A DNA stretch of 64,000 bases, taken from Maricaulis sp036231565. GTDB taxonomy: Bacteria > Pseudomonadota > Alphaproteobacteria > Caulobacterales > Maricaulaceae. The stretch's first letter is position 1; every line of letters begins with the position of its first letter. A program made the translations under genes and the position numbers. The notes beneath the pieces are model-generated. The model did no database searches and was not told the origin of the DNA. It saw only the letters and a list, made by a program, of their open reading frames with translations. Shown one piece after another: positions 40,812 to 49,255 of this stretch. The stretch spans positions 124,001 through 188,000 of the forward strand of contig JAZAHA010000049.1 in NCBI GenBank assembly GCA_036231565.1. The letters are read 5' to 3'.

Positions 40812-41114
40812 ATGGAATACAGATCCGAATTCACCGGTAGTCCGGTCCTGGTCGCGATCGAAGGTGTGCTCACCTTTGACGATCACGAATGTTTTCGCGA
40901 ACTCGTGGGCATTCTTGCCGACCAGCCGCCAGGCCCCGTGCTGTTCGACCTGGCCGGGCTGACCATGATCGACTCGGCCGGTATCGGCATGCTGATCATG
41001 GCCAATGACCGCATCGTCAAGCGTGGGGGCGGTCTGCGCCTGCGCGGTGTCGCCGGACAGGTTGCCAAGGTTGTCGAGCTTTCGAGGATCGAGCAGCTGA
41101 TTCCGATCGACTGA
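40812..41114 (+). CDS. STAS-domain anti-anti-sigma factor
   Basis: 100 residues. The switch serine is S55 in LTMIDSAGIGML, the SpoIIAA/RsbV motif. GGGGAG lies before ATG 40812. Phosphorylation of this Ser by a HATPase kinase and its removal by a PP2C phosphatase are the basis of partner switching; both partners are encoded directly downstream. Confidence 0.88.
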   Translation: MEYRSEFTGSPVLVAIEGVLTFDDHECFRELVGILADQPPGPVLFDLAGLTMIDSAGIGMLIMANDRIVKRGGGLRLRGVAGQVAKVVELSRIEQLIPID

Positions 41115-41121
41115 GGCGCGG

Positions 41122-42306
41122 ATGGACGTCGCACACTCGCAGTCCGGGCACCACGATCCGGCCCTCGACCGGATACTCGTCGTCGATGACCAGGCGTCCT
41201 CGCGCCTGCTGATCGGTTCGGTGCTGGAAGCGGCGGGCTATACCTCTCTCGCCTATGCCGGGGACGGTGTTGAAGCGATCGAATGGCTGGCCGCCAATCC
41301 GGCCGATATCGTCATCCTCGATATCCGCATGCCCCGCATGGACGGGTTCGACGTGTGCCGGGAGATCCGCGGTCGCCTGGCACTGGACCTTCCCATCCTC
41401 GTGCAGACCGGCATCCAGGAAGCGGACTGCCGGGTCGATGCCTTCAAGGTCGGGGCGTCCGACATCGTCTCCAAACCGCTCAATCCCGGCGAACTGGTGT
41501 CCCGTGTGCGGCTGCATCTGGAACGCCGCCGCATGATAGGCCGGCTGCAGCGCTACCAGGACCGGATGGAGGACGAGCTGCGCGCGGCCCAGTCCATGCA
41601 GCTGGCGCTCTTGCCCGGGCCGGAGGATGTCGCGGCCATCCTGCATCCGCGCGGTGCTGGCATGACCGCCTTCTACCGGGCGTCGCACATGCTGGGCGGC
41701 GATCTCTGGCAGGTCTTCCCGGTCGACGAGACGCGGTTCGGCGTCTTCATGGTCGACCTGTCCGGACATGGCGTGTCGGCTGCCATCAACGCCTTCCGGG
41801 TCAACATGATCACCGCCGGACTGGTCGCGGAGCGGGCAACCCCGGCCCGATGGCTGGCAGCGTTGAACCGGGCACTCGTGCCGATTCTGCCGGTCGAACA
41901 CTTCGCAACGGCCTTCTATGCCGTCATCGACCCGACCGCAGGCGCGATGCGCTACGCCGTGGCCGGTGCGCCGCCACCCCTGATCCTGCGCGGCGATGGC
42001 AGCTGGGAGGAATTGCCCGGGCGTGGCCTGATCCTGGGGTGCCTGGCAGATGCGGAGTATGAGTGCTTTTCTGCGCAGCTGGGACCGCAGGACCGGCTGT
42101 TCGCCTACAGCGACGCGCTGTACGAAGACTTCGAAAATCCCGATGCCAGTCTGGAAGCCGGACACATTGCGGCGGCGGCGCAGGCGGAGGCCGCTGCGGG
42201 GGATGACGGGTTTTCGGACCGCCTGCTGGCCCGCCTCTTTGGCCGTGCAGATGCCGAATTCCGCGATGACCTGACCTTCCTGCTGATCGGACTGAATGCC
42301 CCATGA
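41122..42306 (+). CDS. Response regulator with PP2C-type (SpoIIE/RsbU) phosphatase output
   Basis: 394 residues. The receiver occupies about 17-135, with D22/D23 and phosphoacceptor D67 (IVILDIRMPRMDG) and K at VSKPLNPG. A coiled linker (LERRRMIGRLQRYQDRMEDEL) leads to the phosphatase about 170-392, with metal-site motifs LGGDLWQVF, DLSGHGVSAA and DDLTFLL. It should dephosphorylate the upstream STAS protein once its receiver is activated. It overlaps the next gene by 4 nt. Confidence 0.9.
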   Translation: MDVAHSQSGHHDPALDRILVVDDQASSRLLIGSVLEAAGYTSLAYAGDGVEAIEWLAANPADIVILDIRMPRMDGFDVCREIRGRLALDLPILVQTGIQEADCRVDAFKVGASDIVSKPLNPGELVSRVRLHLERRRMIGRLQRYQDRMEDELRAAQSMQLALLPGPEDVAAILHPRGAGMTAFYRASHMLGGDLWQVFPVDETRFGVFMVDLSGHGVSAAINAFRVNMITAGLVAERATPARWLAALNRALVPILPVEHFATAFYAVIDPTAGAMRYAVAGAPPPLILRGDGSWEELPGRGLILGCLADAEYECFSAQLGPQDRLFAYSDALYEDFENPDASLEAGHIAAAAQAEAAAGDDGFSDRLLARLFGRADAEFRDDLTFLLIGLNAP

Positions 42307-43151
42307 AACACCGCGACGACCTGATCTGGATGATGGTGTCCGACGGCCCGCTGGCGCGCCGCCTGGGCGACTATCTGCAGGGTGAGCCGCGCGGTGTGCT
42401 GGTTGGCGAGACCGCCCTGCCGGAAACCGGCGAGATCGGTGTGGTGATCGCCGACGATGCGCATCTGGGTGCCCTGAAGGCTGCCCGGCTGCGGGCCGGA
42501 GAGGCGATGCAGTCGATCTTCCTGACCGAACGGGCCGACAGCCAGGTTCAGGCCGATTTCGTCTTGTCGCGCGATACCGATTTCGCATCGCTGAAGTCGG
42601 TTTTCGAGGCGGCCTGTGACTATCGCGAACAGGTGTTGGAGCTGCAGGCCGATGTGGCCCGCCGCAAGTCGGCCATCGGCACGATCATGAGCGGACAGTT
42701 CGTGTTCCGCACACTGGACGAGGCGCGCAACCTGTCGACCATGCTGGCGCTGGCCTGTCCCAACTCCGACGCCGTGGTCGTCGGTCTCCAGGAATTGCTG
42801 GTCAATGCGGTCGAGCACGGTAATCTGGAAATCACCGGCGCGCAGAAGCGCGACCTGCTGATCGCCGGAGCCTGGCGCGACGAGGTCGAGCGCCGGCTCG
42901 CAGATCCCGCCTATGCCGAGCGCCGGGTGATCGTCACCTTCCAGCGCGGTGCGCGGATGATTGCCTTCACTATCCAGGACGAGGGCGAGGGGTTTGATCA
43001 CGAGGCCTTTCTGACGGGGCCGCCGGCCGGTGCAGGCTATCGCGGACGGGGGATCACGCTGGCCCGCACCCTGTCCTTTTCCTCGCTGACCTATATGGGC
43101 TCGGGCAGTGTGGTTGAGGCAGTGATCCTGCTGGACGGGCAGACAGACTGA
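42303..43151 (+). CDS. HATPase serine-kinase-like protein (RsbW/SpoIIAB-like) with N-terminal extension
   Basis: 282 residues. The C-terminal half is a GHKL ATPase: N-box QELLVNAVEHGNLE, G1 IQDEGEGFD, G2 GRGITLAR. The N-terminal ~115 residues look like a receiver fold without phosphorylation residues (WMMVSDGPLARRLGDYL, VVIADDAH). It is probably the kinase of the STAS protein. The anti-sigma target, if any, is not in the window. Confidence 0.82.
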   Translation: MKHRDDLIWMMVSDGPLARRLGDYLQGEPRGVLVGETALPETGEIGVVIADDAHLGALKAARLRAGEAMQSIFLTERADSQVQADFVLSRDTDFASLKSVFEAACDYREQVLELQADVARRKSAIGTIMSGQFVFRTLDEARNLSTMLALACPNSDAVVVGLQELLVNAVEHGNLEITGAQKRDLLIAGAWRDEVERRLADPAYAERRVIVTFQRGARMIAFTIQDEGEGFDHEAFLTGPPAGAGYRGRGITLARTLSFSSLTYMGSGSVVEAVILLDGQTD

Positions 43152-43272
43152 ACGCGACTGCGCCGACTTGAAACTTTCATTGGTCATTCCCGATCGCATT
43201 CGATAGGCCTGCGCGACTTGGAGCAGGGCCGTTTCCGGCGGAATCGTCCCTGCGCCGGAATCTTGAGCGGTC

Positions 43273-43316
43273 GCGTGATCGAACGGTGAACCGGTTTCCA
43301 CTTCACCTGATCACGC
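43273..43316. repeat. Imperfect 44-bp dyad upstream of the alkaline phosphatase
   Basis: Outer arms GCGTGATC/GATCACGC (8 bp) and inner arms GGTGAA/TTCACC (6 bp) are perfect, with a 3-nt offset between the two sets. The surrounding text (CCGGTTTCCACTTCACCTG) resembles dispersed intergenic palindromes common in alphaproteobacteria. It ends 22 bp before the phosphatase start. I see no clear PHO box in 43152-43338. Confidence 0.5.
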
Positions 43317-43338
43317 TCCAGCGGAACGAGGTCATAGC

Positions 43339-44835
43339 GTGCGTATCAAATCCTTCGGCCCGGCGGTTGTCCTGGGCGCCTTCCTCGCCGGTGCCGCCAG
43401 CGCCGCCACCCTGCAGGATGCCGGCAGCGACAGTGATAACTGGCAGCGTGCCCGCGCCGAGCTGGCGCGCCGCATGGCCGTCGAGGTGCGCCCGCAGCAG
43501 GCGCGTAATGTCATCCTCTTCATCGCCGACGGGATGAGCATCCCCACCATTGCCGCCGCGCGGATTTATGGCGGCGAGCAGGCCGGCGATGGCGAGACGC
43601 ACACCCTCTCCTTCGAGGCCTTCCCCGGCACTGCCCTCGTGCGCACCTACAACACCGACGCCCAGGTCGCAGACAGTGCCAGTACGGCAACGGCGCTGGT
43701 GACCGGTCACAAGACCCGCTCCGGTGCGGTCAGTGTGCGGGCCGACCAGTTCCTCGATGCCTGCGCGCCCGACGCGGACCTGCCGCCGACCCTGGTCGAG
43801 CTGGCCGAGCGCCGGGGTCTCGCCACCGGTATCGTCTCGACCGCCCGCCTGACCCACGCCACGCCGGCCACGCTCTACGCGCACAGCCTGATCCGCTCCT
43901 GGGAAGCCGACAGCGATATGCGCCCGGAAGGCGTTGCCGCGGGCTGTGTCGACATCGCCGCGCAATTGCTGGCCTTCAGCGAAGGCGACGGTATCGAGCT
44001 GGCGCTGGGCGGCGGCCGGGCCCGCTTCCTGCCCGAAGCCGAGGGCGGCGTGCGCGCCGACGGGCGCAATCTGATCGCGGAATGGCAGGCGCACGACCGC
44101 GTCGCCGTCACCGATGCGGCCGGTTTCCGGGCGCTCGATCCGGCCGCCGGTGCGCCGGTGCTGGGTCTCTTCTCCGACAGCCACATGACCTATGAGGCCG
44201 ACCGCAGCGAGGCCGACGAACCCTCCCTGGCGGAAATGACCGCCTTTGCCATCGACCGCCTGTCACAGAATAAGGACGGCTATGTGCTGATGGTCGAGGC
44301 CGGGCGGGTCGATCACGCCCACCACGCCACCAATGCCTACCGTGCCCTGACCGACATGCAGGCCTTCGATGCCGCCATCACGACGGCGCTGGAGCGGGTG
44401 GATCTGGACGAGACGCTGGTTGTCGTCACCGCCGATCACGGCCACACCATGACCTTCTCCGGCTATCCCGGCCGCGGCAATCCCATTCTCGGCCTGGTGC
44501 GCCGCGCGAACCCGTACGAACCGGGCTCCGAGCCGGGGCTGACGCTGGACGGGACCGGCCGGCCCTACACCACGCTGGGCTACCGGAACGGTCCCAATGT
44601 CCGTCCCCGTGACGGCGAGCCGCTGGACGATGAGACCGTGATGGCGCCGGACTATCACCAGGAAACCGCGGTGGAATTGTCCGACGAGACCCATTCCGGT
44701 GCCGATGTGGCGCTCTATGCTACCGGGCCGCGGGCACACTGGTTCGGCGGCTCGATCGAGCAGAACACGGTCTTCCACCTGATCTCCGCCGCGCTCGGCT
44801 GGGGGCAGGATGAAGACGAGACCACGGCGGAATAA
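43339..44835 (+). CDS. Exported alkaline phosphatase (PhoA family)
   Basis: 498 residues with a signal peptide (cleavage near AASAAT). Metal and catalytic sites: D64 in IADGMS, nucleophile S113 in VADSASTATA followed by VTGHKT, EAGRVDHAHHATN, TADHGH and SGADVALYATGP. The GTG start has GAGG 7 nt upstream. It hydrolyses phosphomonoesters in the periplasm. It is longer than E. coli PhoA, mainly in the region after TADHGHT. Confidence 0.93.
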   Translation: MRIKSFGPAVVLGAFLAGAASAATLQDAGSDSDNWQRARAELARRMAVEVRPQQARNVILFIADGMSIPTIAAARIYGGEQAGDGETHTLSFEAFPGTALVRTYNTDAQVADSASTATALVTGHKTRSGAVSVRADQFLDACAPDADLPPTLVELAERRGLATGIVSTARLTHATPATLYAHSLIRSWEADSDMRPEGVAAGCVDIAAQLLAFSEGDGIELALGGGRARFLPEAEGGVRADGRNLIAEWQAHDRVAVTDAAGFRALDPAAGAPVLGLFSDSHMTYEADRSEADEPSLAEMTAFAIDRLSQNKDGYVLMVEAGRVDHAHHATNAYRALTDMQAFDAAITTALERVDLDETLVVVTADHGHTMTFSGYPGRGNPILGLVRRANPYEPGSEPGLTLDGTGRPYTTLGYRNGPNVRPRDGEPLDDETVMAPDYHQETAVELSDETHSGADVALYATGPRAHWFGGSIEQNTVFHLISAALGWGQDEDETTAE

Positions 44836-44945
44836 AATTACGCGTTCAGCTGTGGTTCAGTGGCAGGATCGTCTAAACTGTGATCACGCAACCGGATGGG
44901 ACGGCACGCGGGTGACCGGGCCGGTGGCGTGAAAGGGGATCCGTC

Positions 44946-45857
44946 ATGCAGTTTCGTTCTCTCGCCGCCGCTGCGGCCGTCCTGGCCTGCGCCGCACCGG
45001 CCATTGCCCAGGATTACTCCGCACCGCCCACCTATGGCAGCGTCAATCTGAACTCCGGTTTCACGCCGGATCCCTACACCGTGCGCATCACCTCCGGCGG
45101 TGCACGCTCGGCCGCCAATGTGTCCTCGTCCTGCCGCGGCTGGATCGCCAATGCGCCGGATTATTCGGTCTACTACACTGCCGGCAACATGTTCGACCTG
45201 ACCATCGGCGCCACCTCCAGCTCCGACACGACGCTCGTCGTCAACGGGCCCAGCGGCAACTGGTATTGCGACGATGACAGCGGTGAAGGGCTCAATCCGA
45301 GCATGACCTTCTCCAACCCGCAGTCCGGCCGTTACGACATCTGGGTCGGCTCCTACAGCCAGGGCGATTATGCCGACGCCGTCCTCGCCATCTCCGAACT
45401 CGGTGGCTCCGGCGGCAGCTATAATGGCGGCGGCAACAGCTATGGCGGGATCGACTTCTCCCTGCCGGCCAATTTCGGCAGCGCCAATCTGCGTGCCGGT
45501 TTCACGCCCGACCCCTACCGTGTCGACATCGTCTCCGGCGGCGCCTACCGCGCCTCGGACGTGCGCAGCGGCTGTGCCGGCTGGGTGTCCGCCGCGCCGG
45601 ACTTCGAGCTGCGCTACACGGCCGGCTCCTCCCTGCCGCTGATCCTGTCGGCCGCCTCCGGTTCGGACACGACCATCCTGGTCAATGATCCGAACGGCAA
45701 CTGGCACTGCAATGATGATGGCGGCAACAGCGGTCTCAACCCGGCCCTGACCTTCCACAATCCGGCCTCGGGCACCTACGACATCTGGATCGGTTCCTAC
45801 CGCCAGGGCGAGAATGCCAACGCGTCGCTGTCGATCTCGGAACTCTACAGCGAATAG
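44946..45857 (+). CDS. Secreted protein of two tandem ~125-residue repeats (pre-peptidase C-terminal-like)
   Basis: 303 residues with a signal peptide (PAIAQD). Two homologous modules (about 30-155 and 175-300) each contain GFTPDPY, a short C-x-GW motif (CRGWIANAPD; CAGWVSAAPD), SDTT and D-x-x-GxGLNP-like GLNPS/ALTF, and end YDIWVGSY/YDIWIGSY. A Gly/Ser/Asn linker (GGSYNGGGNSYGG) joins them. The fold resembles bacterial pre-peptidase C-terminal beta sandwiches, but there is no catalytic domain, so the role is unknown. A strong terminator follows. Confidence 0.75.
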   Translation: MQFRSLAAAAAVLACAAPAIAQDYSAPPTYGSVNLNSGFTPDPYTVRITSGGARSAANVSSSCRGWIANAPDYSVYYTAGNMFDLTIGATSSSDTTLVVNGPSGNWYCDDDSGEGLNPSMTFSNPQSGRYDIWVGSYSQGDYADAVLAISELGGSGGSYNGGGNSYGGIDFSLPANFGSANLRAGFTPDPYRVDIVSGGAYRASDVRSGCAGWVSAAPDFELRYTAGSSLPLILSAASGSDTTILVNDPNGNWHCNDDGGNSGLNPALTFHNPASGTYDIWIGSYRQGENANASLSISELYSE

Positions 45858-45882
45858 GCCGTCCCGGCTGACACCAGACACG

Positions 45883-45916
45883 AAGGGCCGCCCGGACAAT
45901 CCGGGCGGCCCTTTTT
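45883..45916 (+). terminator. Rho-independent terminator
   Basis: GGGCCGCCCGG pairs with CCGGGCGGCCC over a 5-nt loop, followed by TTTTTC. It ends the secreted-repeat-protein transcript. Confidence 0.92.
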
Positions 45917-45991
45917 CTTGTCTGCTTTCTTGTCTGGCGCCGGGCTTTCACGCTACAGCTTGTGAACACGGTTCACGAGGGGGAAGCGGCG

Positions 45992-47155
45992 ATGAAGCGG
46001 ATCATTCTGGGCGGCGTGCTCATCCTCATTGCGGTGGCCGCCGGCCTCTTCTTCTACGTCATCCCCGTGCGCATCGATGCCGGACGCAATCTCGTCCTGC
46101 CGCACGAACCCTATACCCTCTCCGCCGAGGCGCAGGCCCTGCACGCCACGCTCGACGTCGCCGATCTGCATTCCGACATGCTCCTGTGGATGCGCGATCC
46201 GGCGCAGCGGCACGATCGCGGCCATACCGACCTGCCGCGCCTGCGCGAGGGGCGGGTGGCCTTCCAGGTCTTCTCCAGCGTCACCAAGACGCCGTCCTCG
46301 ATGAATTACGAGGAAAACTCGGCCGACAGCGACAATATCACCCCGCTCGCCATCGCCCAGCGCTGGCCGGTCGACACCTGGGGCTCGATCCGCAATCGCG
46401 CCCTCTACCATGCCGATCGCCTCAACCGCCTGGCCGAACGCGACGACGCCTTCACCGTCATCCGCACGCGCGGCGATCTCGACGCGGTGCTGGCCGCCCG
46501 GCAAAGCGATCCGATGGCGATGGGCGGCCTCCTCGCCACGGAAGGCGCCCACCCGCTGGAAGGCGATCTGGCCAATATCGAACCGCTCTGGGAGGCCGGC
46601 TACCGGCTGATCGGCCTGCAGCATTTCTTCGACAATGAGCTGGGCGGATCGCTGCACGGCGTCTCCGGCGCCGGCCTCACCGATTTCGGCCGCGAGGCCG
46701 TCGCCGCCATGCTCGAGCGCGGCATGATCATCGATGTCGCCCATTCCTCGCCCGCCGTGGTGGCCGAGGTTCTGGCGATGACCGACCGGCCGCTCGTGGT
46801 CTCCCATACCGGCATTCACGGCCATTGCCCGGTCACCCGCAACATTCCCGACGGGCTGATGCGCGCCATCGCCGCGGAAGGCGGGCTGATCGGCATCGGT
46901 TTCTGGGAAGACGTGACCTGCGACGACAGCCCGTCCGGCGTCGCCGACACCATAATCGCCGCCATCGACCTGGTCGGCCTCGACCATGTCGCCCTCGGCT
47001 CCGACTATGACGGCACCATCACCACCACATTCGACGCATCCGAATACGCCGTCCTCACCGACCGCCTGCTCGCGGCCGGTCTCAGCGAGGACGATGTGCG
47101 CCAGGTGATGGGCGGCAATGCAATCCGGTTTTTCCGGGAGCAGCTGCCGGAATAG
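45992..47155 (+). CDS. Membrane dipeptidase (peptidase M19, renal dipeptidase family)
   Basis: 387 residues with an N-terminal membrane anchor (IILGGVLILIAVAAGLFFYV). Zinc-site motifs are DLHSDML, EGAHPLEGD, HFFDNELGGS, IDVAHSS and VVSHTG, and the family signature GSDYDGTI is near the end. ATG 45992 follows GAGGGGGAAG. It hydrolyses dipeptides in the periplasm. A perfect palindrome GTGAAC-acg-GTTCAC sits at 45962-45976 in the leader. A degenerate copy of its C-terminus occurs 350 bp downstream. Confidence 0.92.
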   Translation: MKRIILGGVLILIAVAAGLFFYVIPVRIDAGRNLVLPHEPYTLSAEAQALHATLDVADLHSDMLLWMRDPAQRHDRGHTDLPRLREGRVAFQVFSSVTKTPSSMNYEENSADSDNITPLAIAQRWPVDTWGSIRNRALYHADRLNRLAERDDAFTVIRTRGDLDAVLAARQSDPMAMGGLLATEGAHPLEGDLANIEPLWEAGYRLIGLQHFFDNELGGSLHGVSGAGLTDFGREAVAAMLERGMIIDVAHSSPAVVAEVLAMTDRPLVVSHTGIHGHCPVTRNIPDGLMRAIAAEGGLIGIGFWEDVTCDDSPSGVADTIIAAIDLVGLDHVALGSDYDGTITTTFDASEYAVLTDRLLAAGLSEDDVRQVMGGNAIRFFREQLPE

Positions 47156-47202
47156 GGGGAAGGTGGCTGGCTCGTGCCCGCTTCGGCGAGGGCACGAGCG
47201 AT

Positions 47203-47481
47203 GTGCCGCAGGCGGGCTCCGATAATGCCATGATGCGCGCCGTGCTCGCAGAGGCGGGCTACACCCTGCCGGCCGAGACCATCAACGCCACCATGAAACA
47301 CATCCTCGACCCCGATAATCCGCGCGAGGAGCTGATGATCATCTACCTAGAAGACCTCACCCCCACCGGCGCCTCCATGGCCGAAATCATAAACGCCGGC
47401 CTGGACAGCGCGCTCTGGGAAGGCTTGTCGCAGGGCGTGCTGGACCGGGCCGAGGCGCGGGTTGTGGTGGAGCTGGAGTAG
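47203..47481 (+). CDS. Unrecognised open frame, possibly a gene remnant
   Basis: Up to 92 codons (frame open further upstream to the dipeptidase stop). The sequence (AVLAEAGYTLPAETINATM, ILDPDNPREELMIIYLEDL) is protein-like with normal codon use for this genome, but there is no ribosome site before GTG 47203 or ATG 47230 and I do not recognise a family. It may be the 3' remnant of a larger gene cut by the rearrangement that also left the dipeptidase fragment downstream. Confidence 0.35.
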   Translation: MPQAGSDNAMMRAVLAEAGYTLPAETINATMKHILDPDNPREELMIIYLEDLTPTGASMAEIINAGLDSALWEGLSQGVLDRAEARVVVELE

Positions 47482-47505
47482 GGGGAATGGGGGCGGAGGG
47501 GCTAA

Positions 47506-47640
47506 GACTACGGTGGCACCACCACATTCGCCGCGTCGGAACACGCTCTCCTCACCAACCGGTTGCTGGCGGCGGGGGTGAGCGAGGAAGAGGTGGGCCA
47601 GTTGATGCGCGAAAGCGCTGCGGTTCTCTGGGGCGCAACT
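47506..47640 (+). pseudogene. Degenerate second copy of the dipeptidase C-terminus
   Basis: In the frame starting GAC at 47506 the translation reads DYGGTTTFAASEHALLTNRL, then LAAGVSEEEVGQLM. It closely parallels the intact dipeptidase C-terminus (DYDGTITTTFDASEYAVLTD, RLLAAGLSEDDVRQVM). The 5' part of the gene is missing and similarity stops around 47640, where the island begins. It is either the relic of a tandem dipeptidase paralogue or a duplicated segment at the insertion boundary. Confidence 0.75.
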
Positions 47641-47828
47641 GTCGGAGTAGGGTGGCTGCCGGTCGCGTGGCTTCTACGACACTCGGTCTGTCTAGAAGAA
47701 AGGCTCCTGAAACGCTCTTGCCAACGCCGCTCCTGCCGCCTTACGTTGAGTTCGTATCGGCATTCCAGCCACACTGAACCCTCTGGCTGTATCTAATTTT
47801 ATCGGGCCACTTCGACGGGGTAGGCCAG

Positions 47829-47930
47829 CCCCCGGAGGCCAAACGCAGCGTTGTGGAGATGGAGAAGCGCGCCCTTATGCAGCAGCTCTTGACCGGCAAA
47901 CGCCGACTGAGCGTGGAGGAGCCCGCATGA
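47829..47930 (+). pseudogene. hsdS: 3' remnant of a type I restriction specificity gene
   Basis: In frame with the TGA at 47928-47930 the sequence reads EMEKRALMQQLLTGKRRL then SVEEPA. The K-R-x-LMQQLLTGK-R string is the hallmark C-terminus of HsdS specificity subunits. Only about the last 33 codons are recognisable; an in-frame stop lies at 47775. The stop overlaps the ATG of the SLATT gene (ATGA), so the SLATT gene was translationally coupled to hsdS. Confidence 0.7.
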
Positions 47931-48427
47931 GCGACCGCAAAGCCGCCATAGCCCGAGAATGCGAGCGCATTGAAGAGGATGCGCTCCACTCGGCCAAGGG
48001 GCACTTCAACACCGAGGCAGGATGGAACCGAAAACACCTGGCTCTGGGTATCGGCAGCGTGCTTGTAGCCTCGGTCGCGGGGCAGCAGGCATTCGTGGAC
48101 AATACATACGTGGCTGCAGCGCTCGCCTTCCTCGCCGCCTTCCTCGCCGGGCTTGCGACATTTCTCAGCCCTGAAAAGCGCGCTGAAGCGCATGGCCGGG
48201 CGGGGCGCCATTACAGCTCTCTTAAAAACCGTACTCGCGTCCTGCGTACCGTAGACCTCCCGAACCTGGACGATGAGGAAGCTCGACAGCGTCTGGAAAC
48301 AGCCTCCGAGCAGCGCAACGATTTGAATGAAACCGGTCCGGGGATTCCGCGCTGGGCCTACATGCGCGCCAAAAAGGATATCGACGCGCGCATGGGCGCA
48401 TACCGTGCGGATGGAGAGCAGGCATGA
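47927..48427 (+). CDS. SLATT-domain two-helix membrane protein, putative defence effector
   Basis: 166 residues. A basic/amphipathic N-terminus (ALHSAKGHFNTEAGWNRKH) is followed by two membrane helices (about 38-56 and 60-80) and a helical C-terminal half (GRAGRHYSSLKNRTRVL; RWAYMRAKKDID). This is the layout of SLATT (SMODS and SLOG-associating 2TM) proteins, proposed to form pores when triggered by a nucleotide signal. GGAGGAG precedes the ATG. Its stop overlaps the nucleotidyltransferase start by 4 nt, as expected for an effector-cyclase pair. Confidence 0.85.
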   Translation: MSDRKAAIARECERIEEDALHSAKGHFNTEAGWNRKHLALGIGSVLVASVAGQQAFVDNTYVAAALAFLAAFLAGLATFLSPEKRAEAHGRAGRHYSSLKNRTRVLRTVDLPNLDDEEARQRLETASEQRNDLNETGPGIPRWAYMRAKKDIDARMGAYRADGEQA

Positions 48428-49233
48428 GCGTCAACGCCCATCTCGCCGCCATCGCCAGTCAATGTTGTCTGCGCGACGACGAGCGCGAAACTGTGAAGAC
48501 CTCTGTGAGGCACATCCAAAACGCCCTCCAAACGTATTTTGGTTCAGACGTTTCCCACTCGATCGTATTTGGTTCTTTCAGCCGGAAGACAATTCTTCCG
48601 CGAATGGCTGATCCTTTGTCCGATGTCGATTTGCTGGTCTGTTTCAAAGACGGGCGCCACGCGCCGCAAACCTACATGGACCAGCTCCGCCGCTTTGTGG
48701 AAAAACGTTACCAGCGTTCCGAAATTCGCCAATCTAATCCAACCATTCAGTTATCCATGGGACACATTAGGATCGAGCTGGTTCCAGCCGTCGAAAGCTT
48801 TTTCTCGCCTTACGTGATTCCTGCAAAGGCGAAGGACTATCAAGAGTGGATTGGGACCGACCCCAACGGATTTGACGAAGAAATCATTTCCGCCAACCAG
48901 AACAATCGAAGCCTTGTGAAGCCGCTTTCTCGTATACTGAAACGCTGGAACGTATCGGCCAACCGACCTTTCGAGTCATTCGACCTAGAGCGCCAGATCG
49001 TCGAGCACGCGCCTTCTGGCTTCTTCACATATCAAAATCACGCGGATGCCTTCTACCGGTGTGTGCCGAATCTCGATTTGGGTTGGTCAGCGGCGCAATG
49101 GAAACGCAATGCTCTCGCTCGGCTAAAGCGCATGGCGGCTGAGGCTCGAAGCGCAGAACGCCTGCGTTATGGCGAAACCGCGAGGCAACAAGTGGCTCGG
49201 TTGATCCCGCTGGCCACGGCCGGTGCGGGCTGA
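48424..49233 (+). CDS. SMODS-type nucleotidyltransferase (CD-NTase), CBASS-like
   Basis: 269 residues. The polymerase-beta-like core has G50-S51 (FGSFSRKT), D67-V-D69 (LSDVDLLV) and E118 (IRIELVPAV) as the third acidic residue, often Asp in relatives. The C-terminal helical part carries PLSRILKRWN and DLERQIVEHA, typical of SMODS/CD-NTases that make cyclic di- or oligonucleotides. All catalytic residues look intact. Paired with the SLATT gene this forms a minimal CBASS-like module. Codon and base use are unlike the flanks. Confidence 0.88.
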   Translation: MSVNAHLAAIASQCCLRDDERETVKTSVRHIQNALQTYFGSDVSHSIVFGSFSRKTILPRMADPLSDVDLLVCFKDGRHAPQTYMDQLRRFVEKRYQRSEIRQSNPTIQLSMGHIRIELVPAVESFFSPYVIPAKAKDYQEWIGTDPNGFDEEIISANQNNRSLVKPLSRILKRWNVSANRPFESFDLERQIVEHAPSGFFTYQNHADAFYRCVPNLDLGWSAAQWKRNALARLKRMAAEARSAERLRYGETARQQVARLIPLATAGAG

Positions 49234-49255
49234 TGCGACCCGGGGGTATAAGAAT

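Noticed and set aside
43152..43338. PHO box upstream of the alkaline phosphatase
   Set aside because: No pair of CTGTCAT-like direct repeats with 4-bp spacing could be found.
47741..48211. A 156-codon minus-strand frame across the hsdS relic and SLATT gene
   Set aside because: It is antisense to the SLATT gene, whose overlap with both neighbours and membrane-helix pattern support the plus strand.
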